Below are positions 63,881 through 64,000 of a stretch of 64,000 nucleotides of DNA, piece after piece. Position 1 is the first letter of the stretch, and every line of letters starts with the position of its first letter. Origin of the DNA: CAWICD01 sp052267165 (lineage in GTDB: Bacteria; Vulcanimicrobiota; Vulcanimicrobiia; Vulcanimicrobiales; Vulcanimicrobiaceae); assembly GCA_052267165.1 (NCBI GenBank), contig JBKQHO010000059.1, forward strand, positions 5,039 to 69,038, in the 5' to 3' direction. The notes under the pieces were generated by a model. It had not been told where the DNA came from. It ran no database searches and was given only the letters and a program-made list of their open reading frames with translations. The position numbers and the translations under genes are program-made.

Positions 63881-64000
63881 TCAGGACTTCGAGTGGGTGG
63901 GAGAGAGGTCGAGACCGCCGCAGTGGAATAGGATCGCGCGCTCGAAGTTGCCTTCGTTGCGGTATCCCCGGGCGCGGTACTTGATCATCTGAATCTTGCT
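63881..64000 (-). CDS. ISL3-like transposase, C-terminal end at the window edge
   Basis: The last 39 codons before the TGA at 63881-63883 read SKIQMIKYRARGYRNEGNF and ILFHCGGLDLSP. This is the typical end of ISL3/IS1001-type DDE transposases (N-K-I-x-x-I-K-x-x-x-x-G-x-R-N, then F-H-C-G-G-L). The rest lies beyond base 64000, so whether the gene is intact is unknown. It marks a mobile element right of the window. Confidence 0.7.
   Translation of the reverse strand, partial: SKIQMIKYRARGYRNEGNFERAILFHCGGLDLSPTHSKS

Overview
The window is 64 kb of GC-rich, mostly single-copy chromosomal DNA from a free-living, probably aerobic, diderm soil-type bacterium. Outer-membrane-type beta-barrel, secreted sedolisin, PQQ-propeller lipoprotein, cupredoxin, multicopper oxidase and cytochrome genes all point that way. 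The mix (ADP-forming acyl-CoA synthetase fused to an acetyltransferase, an F420/NADP oxidoreductase-like gene, dodecin, HAF-type secreted repeats, Cys/Gly-rich lipoproteins) resembles deep-branching soil phyla such as Eremiobacterota (WPS-2), but no rRNA or phylogenetic marker is present, so the assignment is a guess. The only RNA gene recognised is tRNA-Cys(GCA).

Layout. 1-3.5 kb: a DUF11 surface protein (5' end outside the window), a sedolisin-type acid protease lipoprotein and dodecin. 3.8-7.4 kb: an HD-GYP response regulator lacking the HD histidine, then L-lactate permease divergent from a GntR/FCD regulator across an operator-like region. 7.4-12.3 kb: two tandem secreted paralogues and the acyl-CoA synthetase-GNAT fusion. 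12.5-18.9 kb: a CHASE3-GGDEF cyclase and a complete potBCAD-like polyamine ABC operon. 19-22.3 kb: a decayed HAD gene, then a DNA repair group (stand-alone LigD ligase, LigD polymerase and exonuclease III). 22.3-29.1 kb: an EthD protein, a TnpB fragment, a VOC protein, a D-lactate/glycolate dehydrogenase-like FAD/Fe-S protein without a normal start codon, an Ldh2 dehydrogenase and gamma carbonic anhydrase. With the lactate permease these suggest hydroxy-acid catabolism. 29.2-33.1 kb: a broken prolyl oligopeptidase, CMD, PadR/DUF4188, and an IS200/IS605 remnant sitting in a truncated xanthine dehydrogenase gene. 33.2-42.3 kb: an operon of chagasin-like inhibitor, arylamine N-acetyltransferase and beta-barrel protein, then small-molecule enzymes, including a RutE-type nitroreductase divergent from MarR. 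42.5-47.6 kb: GNAT, glycogen phosphorylase, cupredoxin, DUF445. 48-55.3 kb: a debris field (orphan fliO, truncated OmpR regulator, HAMP remnant, HAF-repeat pseudogene, hydrolase tail) with a few intact genes. 55.3-64 kb: oxidoreductase, a copper-type multicopper oxidase and cytochrome c pair separated by a MITE-like inverted-repeat element, PQQ-propeller lipoprotein, tRNA-Cys, a broken radical SAM gene, two sulfur-oxyanion exporters and the tail of an ISL3-like transposase.

The most striking property is decay. At least 15 loci are recognisably frameshifted, internally deleted or reduced to one end of a gene, between intact neighbours. Some shifts lie in homopolymers and could be sequencing errors, but the internal deletions and gene-gene junctions cannot be explained that way. 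No new defence or biosynthetic system is evident. The best candidates for undescribed biology are the MITE-like 197-bp element (58195-58391), the foldable leader between the cytochrome and PQQ genes (59039-59135), the HD-less HD-GYP protein, and a set of very small genes, two of which are supported by a ribosome-binding site plus promoter or by a terminator.
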